Assembly: GCA_021636625.1 (NCBI GenBank)
Contig: JAJWLX010000053.1
Location: 1 to 24,068, forward strand
Length of the DNA stretch: 24,068 bases
From: Prevotella sp.
GTDB lineage: Bacteria; Bacteroidota; Bacteroidia; Bacteroidales; Bacteroidaceae
Direction of reading: 5' to 3'
Shown: positions 15,375 through 22,753 of the stretch, one piece after another
Position numbering within the stretch: the stretch's first letter is position 1
Layout of the letters: the number at the start of each line of letters is the position of its first letter
Program-made: the position numbers and the translations under genes
Notes under the pieces: generated by a model
Databases searched by the model: none
Told to the model about the DNA's origin: nothing
The model's input: the letters and a program-made list of their open reading frames with translations, nothing else

Positions 15375-16193
15375 TTACTCCTTATCTCTTGCTTTTTTCT
15401 GCTCATCCAGCAGCTGGAAGTCCTTCTTTCTAAGCACAAAGCTGGTTGTAAGGTACTTCTCCTTCACTGTCTTGTTTTCTGCCAGCTCCTCCGGAGTTCC
15501 CTGGAAGAGGATGCGGCCTTCGAAGAGCAGATAGGCTCTGTCGGTGATGGTAAGTGTCTCATCCACATTGTGGTCGGTGATGAGGATTCCGATGTTGCGG
15601 TACTTCAGTTTCCATACGATATGCTGGATTTCCTCTACCTGGATAGGATCGACTCCGGCAAATGGCTCATCGAGCATGATGAACTTAGGATCGTTGGCAA
15701 GACAACGGGCGATTTCCACTCTTCGGCGCTCACCTCCTGAAAGCTGGTCGCCCAGGTTCTTGCGCACCTTCTGCAAGTCAAAGTCCTTGATCAGACTCTC
15801 CAGTTTCTCAAGCTGATAGGCTCTTGGCTTGCCGGTCATCTCCAGCACCGACATGATATTGTCTTCCACACTCATCTTGCGGAATACGCTCGCTTCCTGT
15901 GGCAGATAGCCGATTCCGGCACGGGCACGCTTATACACAGGAAACTTGGTAATTTCCTGATCACCCAGATAGACATGTCCCTCATTAGGTACCACCAGTC
16001 CGGTGGTCATATAGAATGAAGTAGTCTTACCCGCACCATTTGGTCCAAGCAAACCTACAATCTCACCTTGCTTTACATTGATGGTTACACCATTGGCAAC
16101 GGTTCGCTTGCCATAGCGCTTTACCAGTCCTTCTGTTCGCAGCACCAATCTGCCGTCAGAAGACTGCTGCTCTGAATTCATTATTTCGTCCAT
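15375..16193 (-). CDS. lptB: LPS export ABC transporter ATP-binding protein LptB
   Basis: LptB powers extraction of LPS from the inner membrane together with LptF/LptG, which are not in this window. The 272 residues have Walker A GPNGAGKTT (50-58), the Q-loop LPQEASVFRKMS, signature LSGGERRRVEIAR, Walker B FIMLDEPFAGVDP and H-loop ITDHNVDE. The LVKRYGKRTVANGV opening and PQEASVFRKM block distinguish LptB from other ABC ATPases. A C-terminal extension of about 25 residues is charged. Met5 (16181) is an alternative start. The gene is divergent from mlaE, with a -7 box about 20 bp upstream. Confidence 0.95.
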   Translation of the reverse strand: MDEIMNSEQQSSDGRLVLRTEGLVKRYGKRTVANGVTINVKQGEIVGLLGPNGAGKTTSFYMTTGLVVPNEGHVYLGDQEITKFPVYKRARAGIGYLPQEASVFRKMSVEDNIMSVLEMTGKPRAYQLEKLESLIKDFDLQKVRKNLGDQLSGGERRRVEIARCLANDPKFIMLDEPFAGVDPIQVEEIQHIVWKLKYRNIGILITDHNVDETLTITDRAYLLFEGRILFQGTPEELAENKTVKEKYLTTSFVLRKKDFQLLDEQKKARDKE

Positions 16194-16211
16194 AATTAGC
16201 TAATTTGACTG

Positions 16212-16219
16212 CAAAAATA
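16212..16219 (-). promoter_or_regulatory. Probable -7 promoter element for lptB
   Basis: TATTTTTG on the minus strand matches TAnnTTTG, with a predicted start near 16208 and a 15-nt leader. No good -33 element was seen, and the A+T-rich context makes chance matches likely. Confidence 0.45.
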
Positions 16220-16293
16220 ATAAAAAACGGGGAAATATCACCTTAAAAAACTAAAACTCTTCATAATATTGCAGTTTTTTAGAGGATTTTGCT

Positions 16294-16311
16294 TAATTTT
16301 GCAGCAAAATT
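16294..16311 (+). promoter_or_regulatory. Probable mlaE promoter with overlapping palindrome
   Basis: TAATTTTG at 16294-16301 matches the -7 element. A TTG at 16269-16271, 22 bp upstream, is a possible -33. A perfect 17-bp palindrome (AATTTTGC-A-GCAAAATT, 16295-16311) overlaps the -7 box and the expected start near 16305. Confidence 0.5.
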
Positions 16312-16325
16312 CATAGAATATTGAC

Positions 16326-17072
16326 ATGATAATAGAAAAATGGCTTACCACCTTCGGTAAATATTTGATATTGATGGGCCGCTCTTTCTCGCGACCTGAA
16401 CGTATGCGCATGTTCCTCAAGCAATATATCAAGGAAATGTCGCAGCTGGGAGTCGATTCCATCGGCATCGTGCTCCTCATCTCATTCTTCATCGGTGCAG
16501 TCATCTGTATCCAGATGAAACTGAACATCCAGAGTCCATGGATGCCTCGATGGGTTTCGGGTTATACCACCCGAGAAATCATGCTGCTGGAGTTCTCTTC
16601 CAGTATTATGTGTCTCATCCTCGCCGGAAAGGTGGGTTCCAACATCGCTTCCGAGCTGGGTACCATGCGAGTAACCCAGCAGATCGATGCACTCGACATC
16701 ATGGGTGTCAACTCTGCATGCTATCTGGTGCTGCCCAAGATCCTGGGTCTGGTTACCATCATGCCTTTCCTCGTCATCTTCTCATCTCTGATGGGTATCA
16801 TCGGTGCATACGGTACGGCATTCATCGGACATATTCTCCCGCCGGATGACCTTACCCTGGGACTCCAGCATTCCTTCAACCAGTGGTTTGTGTGGATGAG
16901 TATCATCAAGAGTCTCTTCTTCGCATTCATCATCTCCAGTGTTTCCTCCTACTTTGGATACACCGTGGAAGGTGGTTCGGTAGAGGTGGGTAAAGCTTCC
17001 ACCGATGCCGTGGTTTGCTCCAGCGTTCTCATCCTCTTCTCGGATGTGTTCCTTACTCAATTACTCTCTTAA
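16326..17072 (+). CDS. mlaE: MlaE-family phospholipid ABC transporter permease
   Basis: This 248-residue integral membrane protein has about five hydrophobic segments (about 45-65, 92-112, 140-170, 195-215, 230-248) and no signal peptide. The MlaE/DUF140 hallmark is clear: VGSNIASELGTMRVTQQIDALDIMGVN, containing the EL-T-QIDAL motif that contacts the ATPase. The family moves phospholipids between inner and outer membranes and keeps the outer membrane asymmetric. mlaF follows after 11 bp. No MCE-domain (mlaD) gene is next to it in this window. Confidence 0.94.
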   Translation: MIIEKWLTTFGKYLILMGRSFSRPERMRMFLKQYIKEMSQLGVDSIGIVLLISFFIGAVICIQMKLNIQSPWMPRWVSGYTTREIMLLEFSSSIMCLILAGKVGSNIASELGTMRVTQQIDALDIMGVNSACYLVLPKILGLVTIMPFLVIFSSLMGIIGAYGTAFIGHILPPDDLTLGLQHSFNQWFVWMSIIKSLFFAFIISSVSSYFGYTVEGGSVEVGKASTDAVVCSSVLILFSDVFLTQLLS

Positions 17073-17083
17073 AGACTCTGGCT

Positions 17084-17851
17084 ATGATAGAAGTTCAAAA
17101 TCTTACAAAATCATTCGGCGACAAAACCGTACTCGATAATATCAGTGTGAAATTTGAAACGGGAAAGACCAACCTCATCATCGGACAGAGTGGTTCGGGA
17201 AAGACGGTGTTGATGAAAAACCTCGTCGGACTCCTCGAACCTACCAGCGGAAAGGTGCTCTACGACGGTCGCGACTTCGTGCAGATGAGCAAGAAGGAGA
17301 AGGTGATGATGCGACGCGAGATGGGTATGATCTTCCAGAGCGCAGCCCTCTTCGACTCGCTCAATGTACTGGAGAACGTGATGTTCCCCCTCGATATGTT
17401 CTCGAATATGAATTACAGGGAACGCGTGAAGAGAGCACAGGAATGTCTCGACCGTGTCAACCTGATAGACGCCCAGCAGAAATACCCTGGCGAAATCTCG
17501 GGTGGTATGCAGAAACGCGTTGCCATCGCCCGTGCCATCGTGATGAATCCGAAGTATCTCTTCTGCGATGAACCGAACTCAGGTCTCGACCCAAAGACTT
17601 CGCTCGTCATTGACGAACTCCTTTCGGGCATCACCAAGGATTACAATATGACGACCATCATCAATACCCACGATATGAACTCTGTGATGGGTATCGGTGA
17701 GAACATCTGCTTCATCTGCAAGGGTCACAAGGAATGGCAGGGCAACAAGGACCAGGTGATGTCTTCTACCAACGAACAGCTCAACGACCTCGTCTTCGCT
17801 TCCGACCTCTTCAGAAAGGTGAAGGAAGTGGAAATGAAAGAGAAGAAATAA
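17084..17851 (+). CDS. mlaF: MlaF-family ATP-binding protein
   Basis: This 255-residue ABC ATPase has Walker A GQSGSGKT (34-41), the Q-loop MIFQSAALFDSL typical of MlaF, signature ISGGMQKRVAIARA, Walker B LFCDEPNSGLDP and H-loop INTHDM. The start MIEVQNLTKSFGDK at 17084 was chosen because the upstream 23 codons overlap mlaE and do not resemble the family. It is the energy unit for MlaE and is the last gene before the bidirectional terminator. Confidence 0.95.
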   Translation: MIEVQNLTKSFGDKTVLDNISVKFETGKTNLIIGQSGSGKTVLMKNLVGLLEPTSGKVLYDGRDFVQMSKKEKVMMRREMGMIFQSAALFDSLNVLENVMFPLDMFSNMNYRERVKRAQECLDRVNLIDAQQKYPGEISGGMQKRVAIARAIVMNPKYLFCDEPNSGLDPKTSLVIDELLSGITKDYNMTTIINTHDMNSVMGIGENICFICKGHKEWQGNKDQVMSSTNEQLNDLVFASDLFRKVKEVEMKEKK

Positions 17852-17881
17852 AACAGAGAAACAGAAAGTTTCAAATTTGAT

Positions 17882-17930
17882 TTCAATAAAAAAAGCTATC
17901 TGCCAGCAAGCAGATAGCTTTTTTATTGAA
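17882..17930. terminator. Bidirectional terminator between mlaF and the lipoprotein gene
   Basis: GCTATCTG and CAGATAGC form the stem core around an 8-nt loop. Outside are an A7 and a T6 run, and the pairing continues to TTCAAT/ATTGAA, so the arms span about 20 bp with one bulge. The stem is flanked by T-tracts in both directions, and the two genes converge on it. Confidence 0.9.
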
Positions 17931-18329
17931 TTATCTCATTTTCCATTCACCTTTCACCTCTACCATCGGAACCACGATCTGTTCCTTGGTACTGTCTCCA
18001 TAAGCCACCTGCAGGAAGACATCAGCCACATGGCGGGCGGTATCAGCCTTGGCATTCAGCACATCAATCTTCTTCATGCCTGCATGCTCTTTCTGCTGCT
18101 GCTCCACATACATTTCCGCATTGAGCACCAGCTGCTCGTGATAGCCTTTCGGAATACGGTAAGGTTGGTTGAAACCAGCCACATACTCCTCATACTTTCC
18201 TTCCAGGAGCAGGTCGTAATATCCCTTGGCTGCGATACCTGCCAAATAGCCAGGGTCAGGACTCTCCTCCTTGCAGGAAGAAAGTCCCAACCCCATGCTG
18301 AATATCATAAAAAACAAAAGTTTCTTCAT
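17931..18329 (-). CDS. Small lipoprotein, probably NTF2-like fold (DUF4878-like)
   Basis: This 132-residue protein has a lipoprotein signal (MKKLLFFMIFSMGLGLSSC, lipidated Cys19). The mature part has YYDLLLEGKYEEYVAGFN, a helix seen at the start of SnoaL/DUF4878-like NTF2 folds. The C-terminal strands ADVFLQVAYGDS and QIVVPMVEVKGEWKM fit the same fold. Function is unknown. The residues after Cys are KEES, similar to lipoprotein surface-export signals described in Bacteroidota. The start at 18329 was chosen because it gives a complete signal peptide; it lies 1 nt after the der stop codon, so translation is probably coupled. The longer frame to 18386 would overlap der. Confidence 0.75.
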   Translation of the reverse strand: MKKLLFFMIFSMGLGLSSCKEESPDPGYLAGIAAKGYYDLLLEGKYEEYVAGFNQPYRIPKGYHEQLVLNAEMYVEQQQKEHAGMKKIDVLNAKADTARHVADVFLQVAYGDSTKEQIVVPMVEVKGEWKMR

Positions 18330-18330
18330 A

Positions 18331-19644
18331 TTACTTCTGACGGATGAAGACATTGATTGGACAACCATGCAATGACCAGTTCTCACGGATCTTGTTCTCC
18401 AGGAAGCGGCGATAGTTCTCCTTCACATACTGAGGCAGGTTGGCATAGAACACAAACGATGGAATCGTAGTGTTAGGCAACTGTGTACAGTACTTGATCT
18501 TGATATACTTACCCTTCACGCTCTGTGGTGGATAAGCCTCGATGATAGGCAACATCACCTCATTGAGCTTGGAAGTACCGATATGAGCCTTGCGGTTCTG
18601 GTAAACCTCCTTGGCTGTCTCCAGTACACGGAAGATACGCTGCTTGGTCAATGCAGAAGCAAAGATGATAGGGAAATCCACGAATGGAGCCATGCGCTTG
18701 CGGATGGCATTCTCGAAGGTATCAATCACCTTCTGGTTCTTCTCCTCTACCAGGTCCCACTTGTTCACTACCACCACCAGACTCTTGTTGTTCTTCTGGA
18801 TCAACTGGAAGATGTTCATATCCTGGGTCTCGATACCACGGGTGGCATCCAGCATCAGGATGCAGACATCACTGTTCTCGATGGCACGGATGGAACGCAT
18901 CACGGAATAGAATTCCAGGTCCTCGCTCACCTTGTTCTTTCTGCGGATACCGGCAGTATCTACCAGGTAGAAGTCGAAGCCGAACTTATCGTAACGGGTA
19001 TAGATACTGTCACGGGTAGTACCGGCAATCTCGGTAACGATGTTTCTATCCTCACCGATGAAGGCATTGATGATACTGCTCTTACCTGCGTTAGGACGAC
19101 CTACCACAGCGAAACGAGGAATATCCTCCTCGATAGCTTCCTCAGGATTATCCTGAAGCTTGTCCAATATGATGTCGAGCAAGTCACCCGTACCACCACC
19201 TGTTGCAGCACTGATACACTGAGGGTCGCCCAATCCCAGCTTGTAGAATTCGGCAGCCTGATAGTATTCAGCACTGTTATCCACCTTGTTGGCAACAAGG
19301 ATTACAGGCAGCTTGGCACGACGCAAGATGAGAGCAACATCCTCATCCCAGTCGGTCAAACCGGTGTTTACATCTACCAGGAAGAGCACCAGGTCGGCCT
19401 CTTCTGTAGCTACCAACACCTGCTTGCGGATAGCATCCTCGAAAATGTCATCTGATTTAACGACCCAACCACCGGTATCCACCACAGAGAATTCTCTGCC
19501 GTTCCAGCTGCACTTACCATACTGACGGTCGCGGGTAGTACCAGCCGTATCACTAACGATAGCGCGACGAGATTGAGTCAAACGATTGAATAAAGTAGAT
19601 TTACCCACGTTAGGGCGACCTACGATTGCTACTAAATTTGCCAT
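18331..19644 (-). CDS. der: Ribosome-assembly GTPase Der (EngA)
   Basis: Der assists maturation of the 50S ribosomal subunit. The 437 residues contain two GTPase domains in tandem: G1 GRPNVGKS (9-16) with DTGG and NKVD (119-122), and G1 GRPNAGKS (182-189) with DTAG and NKWD. A C-terminal KH-like domain (about 350-437) ends in WSLHGCPINVFIRQK, typical of Der. The gene sits between era and the lipoprotein, behind a structured 176-bp leader region. Confidence 0.98.
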   Translation of the reverse strand: MANLVAIVGRPNVGKSTLFNRLTQSRRAIVSDTAGTTRDRQYGKCSWNGREFSVVDTGGWVVKSDDIFEDAIRKQVLVATEEADLVLFLVDVNTGLTDWDEDVALILRRAKLPVILVANKVDNSAEYYQAAEFYKLGLGDPQCISAATGGGTGDLLDIILDKLQDNPEEAIEEDIPRFAVVGRPNAGKSSIINAFIGEDRNIVTEIAGTTRDSIYTRYDKFGFDFYLVDTAGIRRKNKVSEDLEFYSVMRSIRAIENSDVCILMLDATRGIETQDMNIFQLIQKNNKSLVVVVNKWDLVEEKNQKVIDTFENAIRKRMAPFVDFPIIFASALTKQRIFRVLETAKEVYQNRKAHIGTSKLNEVMLPIIEAYPPQSVKGKYIKIKYCTQLPNTTIPSFVFYANLPQYVKENYRRFLENKIRENWSLHGCPINVFIRQK

Positions 19645-19820
19645 AAATAGTCATTCGCCTCCTTCCTTTCAGGAGGTATCATGGATGTGGTCTCTGCATC
19701 CAAGTTAATAATTTGCCGAAGCTGACCTTGCTCCGGCCCTCGCCCCTCTGGCGAGAGTCACTCCCTCGATTACATTCAGGGAGGGGAAAGTTGTTATTAG
19801 TGATAATAACTAATCACGAA
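19645..19820 (-). other. Structured era-der intergenic region with several hairpins
   Basis: This gap holds four or five consecutive inverted repeats: CCTCCT/AGGAGG (19658-19676), GGATG/CATCC (19683-19701), CTCGCC/GGCGAG (19739-19755), CTCCCT/AGGGAG (19761-19783) and GTTATTA/TAATAAC (19793-19810). CCCCTC at 19743 can also pair with GAGGGG at 19781. The middle part (19725-19787) is G+C-rich, unlike other gaps in this window. I found no reading frame or TAnnTTTG promoter box. It may be a REP-like element, an RNA processing site or a leader. Confidence 0.5.
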
Positions 19821-20702
19821 TTATTCCGGATTATATCCGAAGGCATCAAGTTCTCGCTGAGAACTGCGCCAATCCTTATCGACCTTTACGAAAGTCTCCA
19901 GGAAAATCTTCTTGCCGAAGAATTTCTCCAATGCCTTTCTACTCTCGGTGTTCACCTTCTTCAGAGCCACACCCTGATGACCGATGATGATTCCCTTCTG
20001 AGAGTCACGCTCTACGTAGATCACGGCATTGATGTGGATGCGGGTATCATCCTCCTTGAACCGCTCCACTCTCACCTCTACAGCGTAAGGAATCTCCTTG
20101 TCGTAGTAGAGGAGAATCTTCTCACGGATAATCTCCGATACGAAGAAACGGGCTGGTTTGTCGGTCAACTGGTCCTTGTCAAAGAACGCAGGCGACTCAG
20201 GCAACAGCTCCTTGATACGCTTCAGGAGCATATCCACGCCAAACTTGTTTTTCGCAGAAATAGGAAGAATCTCGGCATTCGGCAACAGAGAGTGCCATTT
20301 CTCCACGATATCTCCCAACTTCTTCGGGTCGCTCTGGTCAATCTTGTTGATGAGCAGGAGCACCGGAATCTTCATCTTCTTCACCTTCTCCAGGAAGTCG
20401 ATGTTCTTCTCAGGATTCTCTATCACATCAGTAACATAAAGCAGCACATCGGCATCTGCCAATGCACTCTCCGAGAAGGCGAGCATCATCTCCTGCATCT
20501 TGTAGTTTGGCTTCAAGACGCCAGGGGTATCCGAAAACACGATTTGCATATCATCGGTATTCACGATACCCATGATACGATGACGAGTGGTCTGCGCCTT
20601 GAAGGTAGCGATGCTGATACGCTCGCCCACCAGTTGATTCATCAGCGTACTCTTACCCACATTAGGGTTACCCACGATATTTACGAAACCTGCTTTATGC
20701 AT
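19821..20702 (-). CDS. era: GTPase Era
   Basis: Era binds the 3' end of 16S rRNA and helps 30S assembly. The 293 residues have G1 GNPNVGKS (11-18), the T-T-R switch (AQTTRHRIMG), DTPG in the G3 loop, NKID in G4 and SAKN in G5. A C-terminal KH domain has the GIIIGHQGVALKKV RNA-binding loop and ends in FVKVDKDWR. It lies 118 bp upstream of der's leader and 158 bp downstream of fabH, across a terminator-like hairpin. Confidence 0.97.
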   Translation of the reverse strand: MHKAGFVNIVGNPNVGKSTLMNQLVGERISIATFKAQTTRHRIMGIVNTDDMQIVFSDTPGVLKPNYKMQEMMLAFSESALADADVLLYVTDVIENPEKNIDFLEKVKKMKIPVLLLINKIDQSDPKKLGDIVEKWHSLLPNAEILPISAKNKFGVDMLLKRIKELLPESPAFFDKDQLTDKPARFFVSEIIREKILLYYDKEIPYAVEVRVERFKEDDTRIHINAVIYVERDSQKGIIIGHQGVALKKVNTESRKALEKFFGKKIFLETFVKVDKDWRSSQRELDAFGYNPE

Positions 20703-20740
20703 ACGATAAAAATTGATTTTAAAGCTAAATGTTTAATTTG

Positions 20741-20756
20741 AAGCCAGCATTGGCTT
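20741..20756. other. Short hairpin upstream of era
   Basis: AAGCCA-GCAT-TGGCTT forms a perfect 6-bp stem with a 4-nt loop, 39 bp before the era start codon on the minus strand. No regulatory role can be assigned. Confidence 0.4.
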
Positions 20757-20765
20757 TAAGCTAAA

Positions 20766-20821
20766 GAAACGCATCCTTGCTTATTCATTATATCATAGAT
20801 GAAGTAAGAAAGATGCGTTTC
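20766..20821 (-). terminator. Terminator-like long hairpin after fabH
   Basis: GAAACGCATC (20766-20775) pairs with GATGCGTTTC (20812-20821), and the inner CTTATTCAT/ATGAAGTAAG extends the stem with small mismatches to about 20 bp. On the minus strand it is followed by TTTCTTT. It lies 39 bp after the fabH stop and could terminate or attenuate transcription before era. Confidence 0.65.
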
Positions 20822-20860
20822 CTTATATAGATAATTATTCTATCCTATTTTTGATATGTC

Positions 20861-21874
20861 TTACTTGCCGCAAGCAGCACCATCGTATGCCCACTTATAG
20901 AAAGAGGCACCATGTACGAAACCTGCACCGAAGGCTGTGAAGATGATGTTGTCACCCTTCTTCAACTGGCTTTCAGCATCCCAGAGTGCCAATGGAATTG
21001 TAGCAGCACTGGTATTTCCGTAACGCTCGATGTTTACTACCACCTTGTCAAGTGGAATTCCTGCACGCTTGGTCACAGCCTCGATGATTCGGAGGTTCGC
21101 CTCGTGAGGAATTACCCAGTTCACATCATCAGCCTTCAGATTGTTCATCTCCAGGATCTTCATCACGTCGTTGCTCATATCGGTTACTGCGTAACGGAAT
21201 ACGGTACGACCTTCCTGATAAAGATAATGCAGACGATGATCTACGGTGAAGTGTGAAGGAGGGCAAACAGAACCACCAGCCTTCATGTGGAGGAAAGGCA
21301 AGCCTTGTCCATCGGTACGAAGGTATGAGTTCTGAACACCTACATTCTCTTCTTCTGTAGCCTCTACAAGAACTGCGCCGGCACCGTCGCCGAAGAGCAC
21401 ACAGGTAGCACGGTCGGTATAGTCAACCAGTGAAGACATCTTGTCTGCACCGATGACGATGATCTTCTTGTATCTTCCACTCTGGATCATGCTTGCCGCA
21501 ACATCGAGAGTGTAGAGGAATCCACAGCAAGCTGCAGAGAAGTCGAATGCGAAAGCGTTCTTCAATCCGAGCTTACCGAGGACGATAGATGCTGTAGAAG
21601 GGAACTTGTAGTCAGGTGTTGTGGTTGTCACAATCAAAGCATCGATTGTGTCTGGATCCACGCCAGTCTTCTGAATCAACTGCTTAGCAGCTTTACGCGC
21701 CAAGTAGCTGGTTCCGAGACCTTCCTCTGTAAGGATGTGGCGCTCTTTGATACCCACACGGGTGGTAATCCACTCGTCAGTAGTATCAACCATGCGAGAC
21801 AACTCCTCGTTGTTGAGGATGTAGTCAGGCACGTATCCACCCACACCTGTAATTACAGCATTGATTTTACCCAT
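20861..21874 (-). CDS. fabH: Beta-ketoacyl-ACP synthase III
   Basis: FabH condenses acetyl-CoA or branched starters with malonyl-ACP to begin fatty-acid synthesis. The 337-residue protein has the catalytic triad: Cys116 in FSAACCGF, His257 in IPHEANLRI and Asn287 in YGNTSAAT. The CoA-binding start DTTDEWITTRVGI (30-42) and glycine-rich FGDGAGAVLV are also present. Its ATG overlaps the rpmF TAA by one base (TAATG), indicating translational coupling. The C-terminal AACGK is a few residues longer than usual. Confidence 0.97.
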   Translation of the reverse strand: MGKINAVITGVGGYVPDYILNNEELSRMVDTTDEWITTRVGIKERHILTEEGLGTSYLARKAAKQLIQKTGVDPDTIDALIVTTTTPDYKFPSTASIVLGKLGLKNAFAFDFSAACCGFLYTLDVAASMIQSGRYKKIIVIGADKMSSLVDYTDRATCVLFGDGAGAVLVEATEEENVGVQNSYLRTDGQGLPFLHMKAGGSVCPPSHFTVDHRLHYLYQEGRTVFRYAVTDMSNDVMKILEMNNLKADDVNWVIPHEANLRIIEAVTKRAGIPLDKVVVNIERYGNTSAATIPLALWDAESQLKKGDNIIFTAFGAGFVHGASFYKWAYDGAACGK

Positions 21875-22059
21875 TATTCAGCTGCTTCCTTAACGATAGC
21901 GACCTTGCCTCTGTAGTATCCGCAAGTTGGGCAAACAGTGTGGTAAACATAATATGCACCACAGTTAGGGCAAACTGCCAATGTAGGAGCTACTGCCTTA
22001 TCATGAGTTCTTCTCTTAAGTGTACGTGTCTTTGACTGTCTTCTTTTAGGATGTGCCAT
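21874..22059 (-). CDS. rpmF: 50S ribosomal protein L32
   Basis: This 61-residue protein begins MAHPKRRQSKTRTLKRR, the basic L32 N-terminus. It has a zinc ribbon with Cys30, Cys33, Cys43 and Cys46 (CPNCG and CPTCG), so it is the zinc-binding form. It is a peripheral protein of the large subunit. It sits between the DUF177 gene (29 bp) and fabH (1-bp overlap), a widespread bacterial arrangement. Confidence 0.97.
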   Translation of the reverse strand: MAHPKRRQSKTRTLKRRTHDKAVAPTLAVCPNCGAYYVYHTVCPTCGYYRGKVAIVKEAAE

Positions 22060-22088
22060 AATTTTTTAAATGTTTTAATTTTTGAATT

Positions 22089-22607
22089 TTACTTTTTTAA
22101 TTTTAAAAGAGCTGCCCATCGTGGATCTACAGATTCTTCGTCTTCCTCACCGCTTCGGGCGGCAGAATGCTGTTGGAGCATTTCAATCATAGCAGGATTG
22201 CATTTTCCAGGTGCATGCACGTGCTTGATGGGAATGTTAAGATCTATAAATTCATAGATGAACCACGAGATATCGAGCATTCCTTCGTTCTCGGCCACAA
22301 TCACGAGGTCATCTTCTTCTGAGTAGTCATCTCCGAACTTGACCATGAGTCTGTCATCGGTCTCTATGGACTGGTCCATATCGTCCAGACAGATGTCACA
22401 TGGTATGTGTACCACTCCCTCTGTGTGAAAATTGAGCTCGAAGAAGTCGTCCGTCCTGTTGATGGACAGACTACTCTGCAACTCGCCTCTCTGAATATCA
22501 GGAGCGTCTATTGCCTGAAAGTATTCATCGTCTAGCTTAAACTCCAAGTTTGTTACACCTTGAGGCAAAGCTTTCAAATCAATCTTAAAAGACTCTATAT
22601 TACACAT
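22089..22607 (-). CDS. DUF177 (YceD-family) protein
   Basis: This 172-residue cytosolic protein has the DUF177 core VVHIPCDICLDDMDQSIETD with Cys70 and Cys73. An acidic stretch (DDYSEEDD) follows, then the DISWFIYEFIDLNIPIKHVH segment and a terminal GKCNP motif. Members are encoded next to rpmF across many bacteria and are linked to 23S rRNA or large-subunit biogenesis; the exact role is unsettled. The start is the ATG at 22607, about 29 nt after a predicted transcription start. Confidence 0.88.
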   Translation of the reverse strand: MCNIESFKIDLKALPQGVTNLEFKLDDEYFQAIDAPDIQRGELQSSLSINRTDDFFELNFHTEGVVHIPCDICLDDMDQSIETDDRLMVKFGDDYSEEDDLVIVAENEGMLDISWFIYEFIDLNIPIKHVHAPGKCNPAMIEMLQQHSAARSGEEDEESVDPRWAALLKLKK

Positions 22608-22639
22608 AATTCAATATATACCATATTGGTTTCGGGCTG

Positions 22640-22647
22640 CAAAGTTA
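22640..22647 (-). promoter_or_regulatory. -7 promoter element for the DUF177-rpmF-fabH operon
   Basis: TAACTTTG on the minus strand matches TAnnTTTG, with a predicted start near 22636. A -33 TTTG was not found at the expected distance. It would drive at least three tightly packed genes. The rest of the gap to the kinase (22608-22753) has only a weak CCGA/TCGG hairpin. Confidence 0.6.
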
Positions 22648-22753
22648 CAAATAATTTTTGAGATAAAATAATTTTTTATGTAAAAATCACTAAAATCTCT
22701 CATTATTAACCGATTATTCTCGGATAATTTGCCGTTTTCTGGTTTTTTCAGGC

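Noticed and set aside
19725..19787. Remnant of an insertion sequence
   Set aside because: No transposase fragment or target-site duplication was seen; only short hairpins support it, so it is reported as a structured gap instead.
19713..20741. A 342-codon plus-strand frame covering era and its flanks
   Set aside because: It is antisense to the conserved Era GTPase. Its start runs through the hairpin region, and the composition is typical of a shadow frame.
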